64,000 bases of DNA, taken from positions 18,456-82,455 of the forward strand of contig JBBQWQ010000033.1 of assembly GCA_038210445.1 (NCBI GenBank), given 5' to 3'. Below the pieces are notes generated by a model. It was not told where the DNA came from. It was given only the letters and a program-made list of their open reading frames with translations, and searched no databases. The stretch's first letter is position 1. Every line of letters begins with the position of its first letter. Shown one piece after another: positions 50,618 to 58,621 of this stretch. Origin of the DNA: JABFRG01 sp038210445. Its GTDB lineage: Bacteria; Myxococcota_A; Polyangia; Polyangiales; Polyangiaceae. A program made the position numbers and the translations under genes.

Positions 50618-51894
50618 CAAACGCGAATCCCCGGCGCCGGGAACTTGGCGCACACGTCGCGGACCTCGGTGGCGATGCGGTCGAGCTTCGTTTCGTCGGT
50701 GGGGCTCTCCACGACTTCGGCGATCCAACTGGCGAGGCGCATCATTTCCTCCTTACCCATTCCGCGGGACGTAACCGCCGGCGTGCCCAGGCGAAGGCCC
50801 GACGGATCGAAGGGCTTGCGCGTGTCGAAGGGCACGGCATTGTAGTTGAGGACGATGCCCGCCTTGTCGAGGGCGCGGGCGATGGGCTTGCCACCGATGC
50901 CCTTGCTGGTGAGGTCGACCAACATGAGGTGATTGTCGGTGCCGCCGGTGGTGACCGGGAGCCCCTTCTCGCCGAGCGCCGCAGCGAGGGTCTTGGCGTT
51001 GGCCACGACCGCTTCGGCGTACCCTTTGAACGTGAGGCCTTGCGCCTCTTTGGCAGCCACCGCGATGGCGGCGGTGGTGTTGTTGTGAGGGCCGCCCTGG
51101 AGGCCGGGGAACACGGCCTTGTCGATGACCGACGCGTGCTCCGCCTTGCAGAGAATCATGCCGCCGCGCGGACCACGAAAGGTCTTGTGGGTGGTCGACG
51201 TGATGACGTCGGCGAGGCCCACCGGCGAGGGGTGCACCCCCGCGGCCACCAGCCCCGAGATGTGTGCGATGTCGGCCGCGAGAATCGCGCCCACTTCGTC
51301 GGCGATGGATCGGAAGGCCTCGAAATCGAGCGCCCGCGGGTAGGCAGTGGTGCCCGCCCAGAGCAGCTTCGGCCGATGCTCCTTGGCGAGCTTGCGCACT
51401 TCGTCGAGGTCGATGCGCGCGTCTTCGCGGCGCACCCCGTAGGGCACACTCTTGAAGTAGCGCCCGGTGATCGACACCGCGTGGCCGTGCGTAAGGTGGC
51501 CTCCGGCCGCAAGGCTGAGCCCCATGACCGTATCGCCTGGCTGGAGGAACGCGAGGTACACGGCGAGGTTCGCGGGGCTGCCCGAGTAAGGCTGCACGTT
51601 CACGTGAAGGTCGCAGGGCTTCGCAGCGGTAGCGGTGAACAGCGCTTTGACCCGCGCGATGGCGAGCGCCTCGACCTGGTCGATGGTCTGCTGCCCCTCG
51701 TAGTACCGCTTGCCCGCGTACCCCTCGGAGTACTTGTTGGTGAGGCAAGAGCCGGTGGCGGCCATCACCGCGTGCGACGCGTAGTTCTCGCTCGCGATGA
51801 GACGCATGGTCTCGTGCTCGCGCCGATTTTCCTCGGCGATGAGCTGCGCGATCTCCGGATCGACTGCTTCCAGGGTGAGCTCGCGGGACGTCAT
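50617..51894 (-). CDS. glyA: Serine hydroxymethyltransferase
   Basis: This 425-residue PLP enzyme matches GlyA: ENRREHETMRLIASENYASHAVM, then NKYSEGYAGKRYYEG, ADIAHISGLVAAGVHPSP and TSTTHKTFRGPRGG with the PLP Lys at THKT. It converts serine and THF into glycine and methylene-THF. Its start ATG 51894 is chosen by alignment; it is divergent from an outer-membrane protein gene with a 345-bp gap, and it shares a TGATG junction with the exported hydrolase gene. Confidence 0.97.
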   Translation of the reverse strand: MTSRELTLEAVDPEIAQLIAEENRREHETMRLIASENYASHAVMAATGSCLTNKYSEGYAGKRYYEGQQTIDQVEALAIARVKALFTATAAKPCDLHVNVQPYSGSPANLAVYLAFLQPGDTVMGLSLAAGGHLTHGHAVSITGRYFKSVPYGVRREDARIDLDEVRKLAKEHRPKLLWAGTTAYPRALDFEAFRSIADEVGAILAADIAHISGLVAAGVHPSPVGLADVITSTTHKTFRGPRGGMILCKAEHASVIDKAVFPGLQGGPHNNTTAAIAVAAKEAQGLTFKGYAEAVVANAKTLAAALGEKGLPVTTGGTDNHLMLVDLTSKGIGGKPIARALDKAGIVLNYNAVPFDTRKPFDPSGLRLGTPAVTSRGMGKEEMMRLASWIAEVVESPTDETKLDRIATEVRDVCAKFPAPGIRV

Positions 51895-52239
51895 CGGCCA
51901 TGTAAGAACTACGGATCGATGGCGCTGTCCATCGGTTTTGTCCGCGGAATAAGTCGTTTGAGCGCAAATCAATTGGTTTGAACAGAAAGCATCTCGGAAA
52001 ATACAGCGCTTTTTTCCTGGGGTATTTCTGCGCGTGTATCCTACAAAAGTGTCTGGCACGATTCCGGCTAGCGACGGTGTTGCTGGAAAATTGTGACGAG
52101 ACCGCTTCGCCGCATGCTCAGCTCCCCATCGCGCTGGGTCGACGTGCCACGGCCGCGCCCTCGCGCCCGCGAACCCGAAGACCCTGGCGATCGTGGTGGA
52201 TCGGCGCGACGCGTTGCGCTTTGATGCGATGCACAGCCG
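51895..52239. other. Intergenic region between glyA and outer-membrane protein genes
   Basis: These 345 bp hold both divergent promoters. The stretch 51930-52090 is clearly more AT-rich than the rest of the window. It contains a 16-bp near-palindrome CAAATCAATTGGTTTG (51965-51980, one mismatch), which may be an operator. I find no small gene, riboswitch or terminator that I could support. Confidence 0.5.
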
Positions 52240-53028
52240 ATGATCCGAACCCGCATCTCGTCGTATGGCCTCGTGCCGCTGATTCTGACCCTGGCCTGGG
52301 CCGCACCGGCGCTGGCCCAGGAAAGCCCGCCCGCCATCACCGTTCCGTCCGCCTCGGCACCTCCGGTCGCCGCCGACGCCGCGGTCGCCCCGGTCCCAGC
52401 AGCGAGCCCCGCGTTGCCCAATGCCCCGACCCCGGCCGACACTGCAGCGCCGTCGTCGACCAAGCCCCCCAAGCCTTTGCGAGACGGTGTGGTCCTCGGA
52501 GCCTCGCTCGGCTTCGGCGTTGCCAGCGCCTCGGGCTACCCGAACGACGTTCGGCTGAACCAGAACCCAGACTACTACGGGTCGACCCCGCTGCTCCCGG
52601 GCTACTCGTTCAGCTTCATGTTCATGGGTGCGCTGACGCCCTACCTCAATGTCGGAGTCTGGGGCGGGGGCGCAACGTTCGAGAATTCCGACTGGAAATC
52701 GGTGGGCGGCGGGGGCGGGCTGCGGGTCGAAGGCTTTCCGCTCATGGCCTTCTGCGCCTGCGTGATGCCCCCGGTCCTGGCGAACTACCTGGGCATTTAC
52801 GGGCAGGTGGGGGTCGGCTCGGTGAGCTCTCGCGTGAAGCGCGAGGGCAACTACGAGACCGTGGGCGGCGTCCAGTCGATCATCGCTGCCGGCGCCTTCT
52901 ACGAGGTCAAGCTTGGGAAGATGTTCGCCATCGGGCCCGATCTCCGGTACGAGCTCATCGCGAGCCGCACCTCCGACCGCAGCAGTTTGGTCCTGGGGGC
53001 CCGACTGGCCTTTTATCCGGCGAATTGA
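52240..53028 (+). CDS. Outer-membrane beta-barrel-like protein
   Basis: This 262-residue protein begins with a signal peptide (SYGLVPLILTLAWAAPALAQES) and a Pro/Ala linker to about residue 80. The rest alternates short hydrophobic beta-strands (VLGASLGFGVASASG, YSFSFMFMGALTPYLNVGVWGG, AIGPDLRYELIAS) and ends with LVLGARLAFYPAN, an aromatic-near-terminal ending typical of barrels. A small 8-stranded porin-like or OmpW-like barrel is the best guess. Confidence 0.78.
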   Translation: MIRTRISSYGLVPLILTLAWAAPALAQESPPAITVPSASAPPVAADAAVAPVPAASPALPNAPTPADTAAPSSTKPPKPLRDGVVLGASLGFGVASASGYPNDVRLNQNPDYYGSTPLLPGYSFSFMFMGALTPYLNVGVWGGGATFENSDWKSVGGGGGLRVEGFPLMAFCACVMPPVLANYLGIYGQVGVGSVSSRVKREGNYETVGGVQSIIAAGAFYEVKLGKMFAIGPDLRYELIASRTSDRSSLVLGARLAFYPAN

Positions 53029-53030
53029 CA

Positions 53031-53049
53031 GGTCATTTCTGACATGACC
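53031..53049. repeat. Inverted repeat before the third kinase gene
   Basis: GGTCAT-N7-ATGACC lies 3 bp after the outer-membrane protein stop and 45 bp before the kinase start. Its left end shares the 9-mer GGTCATTTC with the inverted repeat at 49486, and the downstream ATGACCGA is also shared. A regulatory site or terminator is possible. Confidence 0.5.
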
Positions 53050-53093
53050 GATTTGTCGGGGAAAGTTCCGAGCTTACCGGTATCCTCCGGAGC

Positions 53094-55730
53094 GTGAGTC
53101 GGCAGGACGTCTTCGGCCTCGTCGGACAGGTACTGGACGGCCAGTTCCGTGTGGACGAGATGGTCGGTGAGGGTGGCTTCTCGGCCGTCTATCGCGGCAA
53201 GCACATCGGCCTCGAAGAGCCGATCGCCGTGAAGTGCCTGAAGCTGCCGTCGGCGCTCGGCTCCGCCATGGTGGAGTCGTTCATCCGGCGATTCCGCGAC
53301 GAGAGTCGCCTGCACTACCGGCTCTCCCAGGGAAACCTGCATATTGCACGGAGCATCGCCTCCGGAACCACCATGGCGCCCGCCACCGGCGCGCTCGTGC
53401 CGTACATGGTGCTGGAGTGGCTCGAGGGCTTGTCGCTGGCCGAAGATCTCGAGAACCGCCGGACCCAGGGCAAGACCGGCCGCCCCCTCGACGAGATCGT
53501 GCGGCTGCTCGACTCGGCTGCCGACGGCCTCGCGTACGCGCACTCGCAGGGCGTCGTGCATCGCGACGTCAACCCCGGCAACCTCTTCATCGCCAAGACG
53601 CAAGGCACCTACCGGGTGAAGGTGCTCGATTTCGGCGTCGCCAAGATCGTCAGCGACCACGCCCTCGAGATGGGCCCGCGCGCGGTCACGCTCGGCCACA
53701 TTCGCATCTTCGCGCCGGCCTACGGCGCGCCCGAGCAGTTCGACGAGAGCCTTGGCGGCATTGGGCCGTGGAGCGATGTGTACTCCTTCACGCAAATCAT
53801 GGTGGAGCTGCTCCGCGACGTACCCTCGGTAGACGGCGATCATCTGGGGCAGTTTGCGCAAGCGGCGGTGGACCCCATTCGTCGCCCGACGCCTCGCTTC
53901 TTTGGGGTGAGCGTGGCCGACGAGGTCGAGGCGGTGTTCGCGCGGGCGCTCGCCCTGCACACCCGCGATCGCTGGCAGGACGTTGGCGAGCTCTGGGGAG
54001 CCCTCAAGAACGCGATTCGCGTATCCAAAGAGCACGTGGCGTTCGCGGCTGCGCGCGCGACGCCGCCGCTCGAGATGCCCATGGGGGGCGAGATCCTCAC
54101 CACGGTGAGCTCGTCCAACGAACTCGCAGCTCTGGTGGCGCGCGCCAAGCGCGCCGGTGCGGTCGAAGATCTCAACGCGACCCTCGCGGCGCCCGACCCC
54201 ACGATGCCCGATTCGGTCGGTAAGCAGCTCTTTGGCCGCGACGACGACGACGAGGACGGCCCGACCATGATGGCGCCTTCCGGCTATCGCGCGGGTACAG
54301 ACCTTGCCACGTCGCCGAGCACCATCCCGCCGGGCACGATTCGCATGGACGAGAACCCGTTCGCGGATCCGCCGCGCCTCGAGGACCTGGAAGACGACGT
54401 CGCCGACGTCGATTCCGGCGAGCTGCACCCGGCCGACGAACCGCAGCGCACGCTCGCGCTCGCCAATGCGCCGCGGCTCCCGGACCGCTTCTTCGATCCA
54501 CCGCCCGAGACGCCCATCGTTCGCTCTGCGGGGTCGCCGCTGCAGACGACGCTGGCGCTGAACAACCCCGCAGGCTTCGCGGAAGCACGCGCAGCGGCGA
54601 TGCAAGCCGGCGCCCGCGCGCAGGACCCGTTGCCCGCAGCCTTCCCTGGGTTCCCTGCGCGGCCGGCGACCCCGTCCATGGGCGCCCCGATGGCTGCCGC
54701 TCAGAACGTCGGCCAGCACATGGGCATGGGCCAGCACATGGGCATGGGCCAAAACATGGGCCCTTCGCCGCATCCGTTCGCGCCGTCGCCGGCATTCGGT
54801 GAGACCACCGCGCCGGTGATCTCGAGTGGGCCGAGCGGCGCCTTTCCCGCGCCGAACTTCGGCGAGAGTGGCGCAAGCAGCGCACTCGGCATGCACGATC
54901 CCTCGCGCTATGGGCCCATGCCCGGCGCGCCGCCGCCGATGTTTCCGCCGGGGCCTGGCGCTCCGGGGCCCGGGGGCTCGTCGATGCAGGCGCATCCGGG
55001 CTTCGTGCCGGCGCCCGGCTTTGCCGCGCCCCAGGCTGCTTCGACCCGCAGCGGAGGCTCGAAGCGCGCGGTGCTCATCGCGGTGATAGCGCTCATGGTG
55101 CTGCTGGTGGGAGCGGTCGGGGTCGTGGCGTTCATGAAGCGCGGCGGCACTGCCGCGCACAAGGCGCTCCCGAGCGCTGCATCAGCGGCCCCCACGGCTC
55201 CGCTGTCGGTACCCCTTCCGCCCCCCTTCGAGCCGCCGCCGGCGTTTACCGACGTGCCGCAGCCTTTGGCCCCGCCGTCGTCGTCGGCCACCGCTCCGGC
55301 TCCGTCCGCGGGGGCCAGCGGCGCGCTGCCCGCACCGAGCGGCGCGGCGACCACCGTGCAAGGGGCTCCCAGCGCGGTGCCCTCGCCCATTGCGACGCAG
55401 CCAGCGTCCGCGTCCGCTTCCGCGTCCAGCAAGCCGTCGGTCGACGTGCCGGTCGATTCCAGCGCCTTCAGCCCAGCCCTCGGCAAGACGGCGCTCGACA
55501 AGATGTCGTCGGTGCTGGCGAGCTGCAAGAACGACAACGGCGTGACCGGTCCCGGCATCGCCACCGTCTCGTTCACCAACGAGGGCTCGGTCGCAGGCGT
55601 CGCCCTCGACCCGCCCTACGAGGGCACCACCGAGGGTGGGTGTGTGGTGCGACTTCTTTCGCGGGCCAAAATGAGTCCGTTTCAAGGCCCTTTCGGGCGT
55701 CTTCGTTACTCCTTCGTGATTCCCAAGTGA
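53094..55730 (+). CDS. Ser/Thr protein kinase with AgmX-like C-terminal domain
   Basis: This 878-residue protein has a GTG start. The kinase domain (1-310) has VGEGGFSAVYRG, IAVKCLKLP, VVHRDVNPGNLFI (Asn replaces the usual Lys) and VLDFGVAKI. A long Pro/Ala-rich linker follows (about 310-660) with a GQHMGMGQHMGMGQNMG repeat, then one transmembrane helix (AVLIAVIALMVLLVGAVGVVAF, about 661-682), another Pro-rich stretch and a C-terminal domain (LDKMSSVLASCKNDNGVTGPGIATVSFTNEG) like the AgmX/PglI-type repeat of the lipoprotein at 28385. The hemL gene starts 8 bp after its stop. Confidence 0.92.
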   Translation: MSRQDVFGLVGQVLDGQFRVDEMVGEGGFSAVYRGKHIGLEEPIAVKCLKLPSALGSAMVESFIRRFRDESRLHYRLSQGNLHIARSIASGTTMAPATGALVPYMVLEWLEGLSLAEDLENRRTQGKTGRPLDEIVRLLDSAADGLAYAHSQGVVHRDVNPGNLFIAKTQGTYRVKVLDFGVAKIVSDHALEMGPRAVTLGHIRIFAPAYGAPEQFDESLGGIGPWSDVYSFTQIMVELLRDVPSVDGDHLGQFAQAAVDPIRRPTPRFFGVSVADEVEAVFARALALHTRDRWQDVGELWGALKNAIRVSKEHVAFAAARATPPLEMPMGGEILTTVSSSNELAALVARAKRAGAVEDLNATLAAPDPTMPDSVGKQLFGRDDDDEDGPTMMAPSGYRAGTDLATSPSTIPPGTIRMDENPFADPPRLEDLEDDVADVDSGELHPADEPQRTLALANAPRLPDRFFDPPPETPIVRSAGSPLQTTLALNNPAGFAEARAAAMQAGARAQDPLPAAFPGFPARPATPSMGAPMAAAQNVGQHMGMGQHMGMGQNMGPSPHPFAPSPAFGETTAPVISSGPSGAFPAPNFGESGASSALGMHDPSRYGPMPGAPPPMFPPGPGAPGPGGSSMQAHPGFVPAPGFAAPQAASTRSGGSKRAVLIAVIALMVLLVGAVGVVAFMKRGGTAAHKALPSAASAAPTAPLSVPLPPPFEPPPAFTDVPQPLAPPSSSATAPAPSAGASGALPAPSGAATTVQGAPSAVPSPIATQPASASASASSKPSVDVPVDSSAFSPALGKTALDKMSSVLASCKNDNGVTGPGIATVSFTNEGSVAGVALDPPYEGTTEGGCVVRLLSRAKMSPFQGPFGRLRYSFVIPK
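54711..54762 (+). repeat. 18-bp tandem repeat inside the kinase linker
   Basis: Units start at 54711 and 54729, with a third degenerate unit from 54747 (ggccagcacatgggcatg; the third reads ggccaaaacatgggc). It encodes GQHMGM repeats in the kinase's Pro-rich linker; likely a length-variable microsatellite. Confidence 0.8.
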
Positions 55731-55738
55731 GCGTACCG

Positions 55739-57019
55739 ATGTCGGATCCCGTTTCCAAAGAGCTGTTCGCGCGAGCCCAGAAGGTCATCCCTGGCGGAGT
55801 CAACAGCCCGGTACGGGCGTTCCGCAGCGTGGGTGGCGAGCCCATCTTCATCGGTCGCGCCGAGGGCGCCTACCTGTATGGTGCAGATGGTGCAAAATAC
55901 ACGGATTACATCGGCTCCTGGGGCCCGATGATCCTTGGCCATGCGCACCCCGAGGTGCTGGAGGCGATTCGCCAAGCCTTGCCCAATGGCACCAGCTTCG
56001 GTGCGCCCACCGAGCTCGAGGTGCGCTTCGCGGAGACGCTCTGCGCAATCTACCCGTCGATGGAAATGGTGCGCGCCGTGTCCAGCGGTACCGAAGCCAC
56101 CATGGCGGCGCTGCGAGCGGCCCGCGGCTTCACCGGCCGCGACGCCATCTTGAAGTTCGAGGGCTGCTATCACGGGCATGCCGACTTCTTGCTGGTGAAG
56201 GCCGGGTCTGGCGCCATGACCCTTGGGGTTCCCGACTCCGCGGGCGTTCCCGCGGCCACCGCCAGCTCCACGCTCACGCTGCCCTTCAACGACGTGCCGG
56301 CCCTGGAGGCGCTCTTCCGCGCCGAAGGCAGCCGCATCGCTGCCGTCATCTGTGAGCCGGTGGTGGGGAACATGGGGCTGGTGGTTCCCGAGCCGGGCTT
56401 TCTCGAGGCCATCATCGCGTTGTGCAAGCAGCATGGCGCCATCTCCATCTTCGACGAGGTGATGACCGGGTGCCGGCTCTCGCGCAGCGGCTACCAGGGC
56501 AGGGCGGGGCTCTCGCCCGACATGACGTGCCTCGGGAAGATCGTCGGCGGGGGAATGCCCCTGGCGGCCTACGGCGGTCGGCGCGACATCATGTCGAAGA
56601 TCGCGCCCCTCGGTCCGGTGTACCAGGCGGGCACCCTCAGCGGGAACCCCATTGCCGTGACCGCCGGCCTCGCCACCCTGGCACGGCTTAACGATGCACT
56701 CTACACCAAGCTCGAGGCCCTCGGCGCGCGGCTGGAGGCCGGCCTTACCGCTGCCGCCAAGGACGCCGGGGTCGACGCGTACGTCGCTCGCCTCGGCTCG
56801 ATGATCACGCTCTACTTTCAGAAGGGGCCGGTGAAGAACTTCGGCGACGCCATGAAGTCCGACACCAAGCACTTCGGAGCCTTCCACGGCAAGATGCTGG
56901 CGCGCGGGCAGTACTGGCCGCCGTCGCAGTTCGAAGCTGCCTTCTTCAGCGGCGCACACACCGAGGCCGACATCGATGCAACCATCGCAGCCGCGCGAGA
57001 ATCCATCCGCGTCGGCTGA
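55739..57019 (+). CDS. hemL: Glutamate-1-semialdehyde 2,1-aminomutase
   Basis: This 426-residue PLP enzyme matches HemL: AQKVIPGGVNSPVRAF at residues 13-28, FGAPTELEVRFAETLC, LKFEGCYHGHADFLLVKAGSGAMTLG, the PLP Lys in TCLGKIVGGGMPLAAYGG, and the C-terminal aminotransferase signatures. It makes 5-aminolevulinate in the C5 haem pathway. The usual FDEVMTGFR reads FDEVMTGCR. Two TGYA-N3-TRCA palindromes lie in tandem at 55875 and 55891, encoding LYGADGAKYT with rare codons. The gene starts 8 bp after the kinase, and its 3' end overlaps the next gene by 44 bp. Confidence 0.97.
   Translation: MSDPVSKELFARAQKVIPGGVNSPVRAFRSVGGEPIFIGRAEGAYLYGADGAKYTDYIGSWGPMILGHAHPEVLEAIRQALPNGTSFGAPTELEVRFAETLCAIYPSMEMVRAVSSGTEATMAALRAARGFTGRDAILKFEGCYHGHADFLLVKAGSGAMTLGVPDSAGVPAATASSTLTLPFNDVPALEALFRAEGSRIAAVICEPVVGNMGLVVPEPGFLEAIIALCKQHGAISIFDEVMTGCRLSRSGYQGRAGLSPDMTCLGKIVGGGMPLAAYGGRRDIMSKIAPLGPVYQAGTLSGNPIAVTAGLATLARLNDALYTKLEALGARLEAGLTAAAKDAGVDAYVARLGSMITLYFQKGPVKNFGDAMKSDTKHFGAFHGKMLARGQYWPPSQFEAAFFSGAHTEADIDATIAAARESIRVG
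55875..55901. repeat. Tandem pair of TGYA-N3-TRCA palindromes
   Basis: TGTATGGTGCA (55875-55885) and TGCAAAATACA (55891-55901), 16 bp apart start to start, in the hemL reading frame. This is the densest pair of a motif found 22 times across the window; the other positions are listed in the first finding. Confidence 0.85.
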
Positions 57020-58160
57020 GCTCGTCTTGCGCCCGCTGCGCACGCGGGTGGTTCCGCTGGTGGCGGCGGCAGTGCTGGGAGCCGCGTCGGTGATCGCGTT
57101 TTGGGGAACGGCACTCGACGCGGTGGGCCTCATCGTGGCTTTTTCCGTCGCACTTGGATCGGTCTTCCTCGGCGCAGCGCCGGGGCGCCGGCAGCGCGTG
57201 GTGCTCGATGGGGCGCGGGTCACGGTGGGCGGGCGACTCTTCGGCACCCTCGGTGAAATCGTGGGGGCAGCCGTCGATCGCGCGTCGTCGCGCACGCACC
57301 TGACGCTCCTGCATCGTCACCGGGGCGCGCTCGTCGCGGTGGTGGAAGAGGGGGATGCCGAACACCTGGTGGGACTGCTTGGCCTTCGCGGAGCCGAGGC
57401 CGCCGCGATGTTCCCGGCCACCAAGCCCATCGGGATCCTCGGCGTTCTCTTCGCCATGGTCGTCCCCTTCATGAGCATTTTCGGCCTCCTCTACCTGCGC
57501 TCTGGCACCGTTGGAGATTGGTTCGGGGCGTTCTGCGCGGTGGCGCTGTTTCTTCCGTTGGGAGCGCTCGCGCTCCTCCTCCGCACGCGAGTCAGCGTCG
57601 CCGACGACGGAATTTGCCTCGAGAGCATGGGCCGCACGCGCTTCGTCGCCACTCCCGCGGTGGTGTCGGTCGAGACGCTGGTGCCGCAGACCATGGTGCA
57701 GATCGCGTATCGCGCTCGCGGCCGCGAGCAGAGGCAAACGTTCGCGTTGCCCAACGCCGATGTCGCAGCCCGCCTGGTCGCGCGAATCGCCGCCGCGCAG
57801 ACGCGCCACGAGACGCGGGGACGCGACGCGCACGTGCTCTTGCAGCGCGCCGAAGACGCTGCCGACGTTTGGCTCGCGCGCATCGTGCGCATCGCTGATC
57901 GCGAGAGCTATCGGGAGGCCGGGACTTCGCCCGAGCGCATTGAAGAGCTGCTGCAGAATCCCGGCGCCGAGCCCACCGAGCGCGCCGCCGCAGCCAGAAT
58001 CTTGCTCGGATGGGACCGCACCAGCGCGCCGCGCGTTCGGGTGATCGCCGAGGCCACCAGCGATCCCCGGCTGCGGGAGAGCCTGGTGCGCCTGGCCGAC
58101 GCGGACGACGACCGCGACCTCGACGATGCGCTCCGGCGCTTCGCCATGACGCCGCGGTGA
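56976..58160 (+). CDS. Membrane protein of unknown function
   Basis: This 394-residue protein begins inside the 3' end of hemL (44-bp overlap, different frame). It has a short N-terminus, then hydrophobic segments at about residues 25-46 (VVPLVAAAVLGAASVIAFW), 47-70, 150-175 (GILGVLFAMVVPFMSIFGLLYL) and 180-200 (GAFCAVALFLPLGALALLLR), followed by a soluble C-terminal half (VADDGICLESMGRTR...). I do not recognise the family. A later start would avoid most of the overlap but would lose the first membrane helix's flank; overlap with hemL suggests translational coupling. Confidence 0.72.
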   Translation: MQPSQPRENPSASAELVLRPLRTRVVPLVAAAVLGAASVIAFWGTALDAVGLIVAFSVALGSVFLGAAPGRRQRVVLDGARVTVGGRLFGTLGEIVGAAVDRASSRTHLTLLHRHRGALVAVVEEGDAEHLVGLLGLRGAEAAAMFPATKPIGILGVLFAMVVPFMSIFGLLYLRSGTVGDWFGAFCAVALFLPLGALALLLRTRVSVADDGICLESMGRTRFVATPAVVSVETLVPQTMVQIAYRARGREQRQTFALPNADVAARLVARIAAAQTRHETRGRDAHVLLQRAEDAADVWLARIVRIADRESYREAGTSPERIEELLQNPGAEPTERAAAARILLGWDRTSAPRVRVIAEATSDPRLRESLVRLADADDDRDLDDALRRFAMTPR

Positions 58161-58166
58161 ACGCTG

Positions 58167-58532
58167 CTACCTCGCGAGGCGCACGGCGGTTCCGTAGGCG
58201 AGGACCTCGGCAACGCCTTGGGAGAACTCGGTGGCGTCGTAGCGCATGCCGATGACAGCGTGGGCGCCGACCGCTTCGGCCTGCTCCATCATGGCGCGGA
58301 AGGCGTCGCGGCGCGCCGCCTCGCAGACCTCGACGTACTCTTCGATGTTGCCTCCGGCCAGCGACTTGAAGGCGCCGACCAAGCCCTGGCCGATGCTGGT
58401 GGCGCGGACCACGATGCCGCGCACGATGCCGAGATACTCGGCCACGTCGTGGCCTGCACAGTCGTTGGTGGTGGTCACGATGATGTTTGCGTGCCGAAGC
58501 GCGGCCTTGCGGTAGCTGGGTAGATCGCTCAC
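58167..58532 (-). CDS. YbjQ-family protein
   Basis: This 121-residue protein matches the YbjQ/DUF74 heavy-metal-binding-like family: IIVTTTNDCAGHDVAEYLGIVRGIVVRATSIGQGLVGAFKSLAGGNIEEYVEVCEAARRDAFRAMMEQAEAVGAHAVIGMRYDATEF. The family forms pentameric rings with a possible metal site; function is unclear. It is slightly longer than usual because of ~12 extra N-terminal residues. It converges with the membrane protein gene, 6 bp apart. Confidence 0.92.
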   Translation of the reverse strand: MSDLPSYRKAALRHANIIVTTTNDCAGHDVAEYLGIVRGIVVRATSIGQGLVGAFKSLAGGNIEEYVEVCEAARRDAFRAMMEQAEAVGAHAVIGMRYDATEFSQGVAEVLAYGTAVRLAR

Positions 58533-58621
58533 GAGAACCTCCTCCTCGATCCATACGCAGCCTGCCGGCGCAGGATAGGAGAATCGGCGCGCCGCCCTGC
58601 GCTATGCTCTTGCTCGGTCGC

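Noticed and set aside
55182..55451. Pro/Ala/Ser-rich low-complexity region as a possible separate gene
   Set aside because: It is the periplasmic linker of the kinase, in frame with its transmembrane helix and C-terminal domain.
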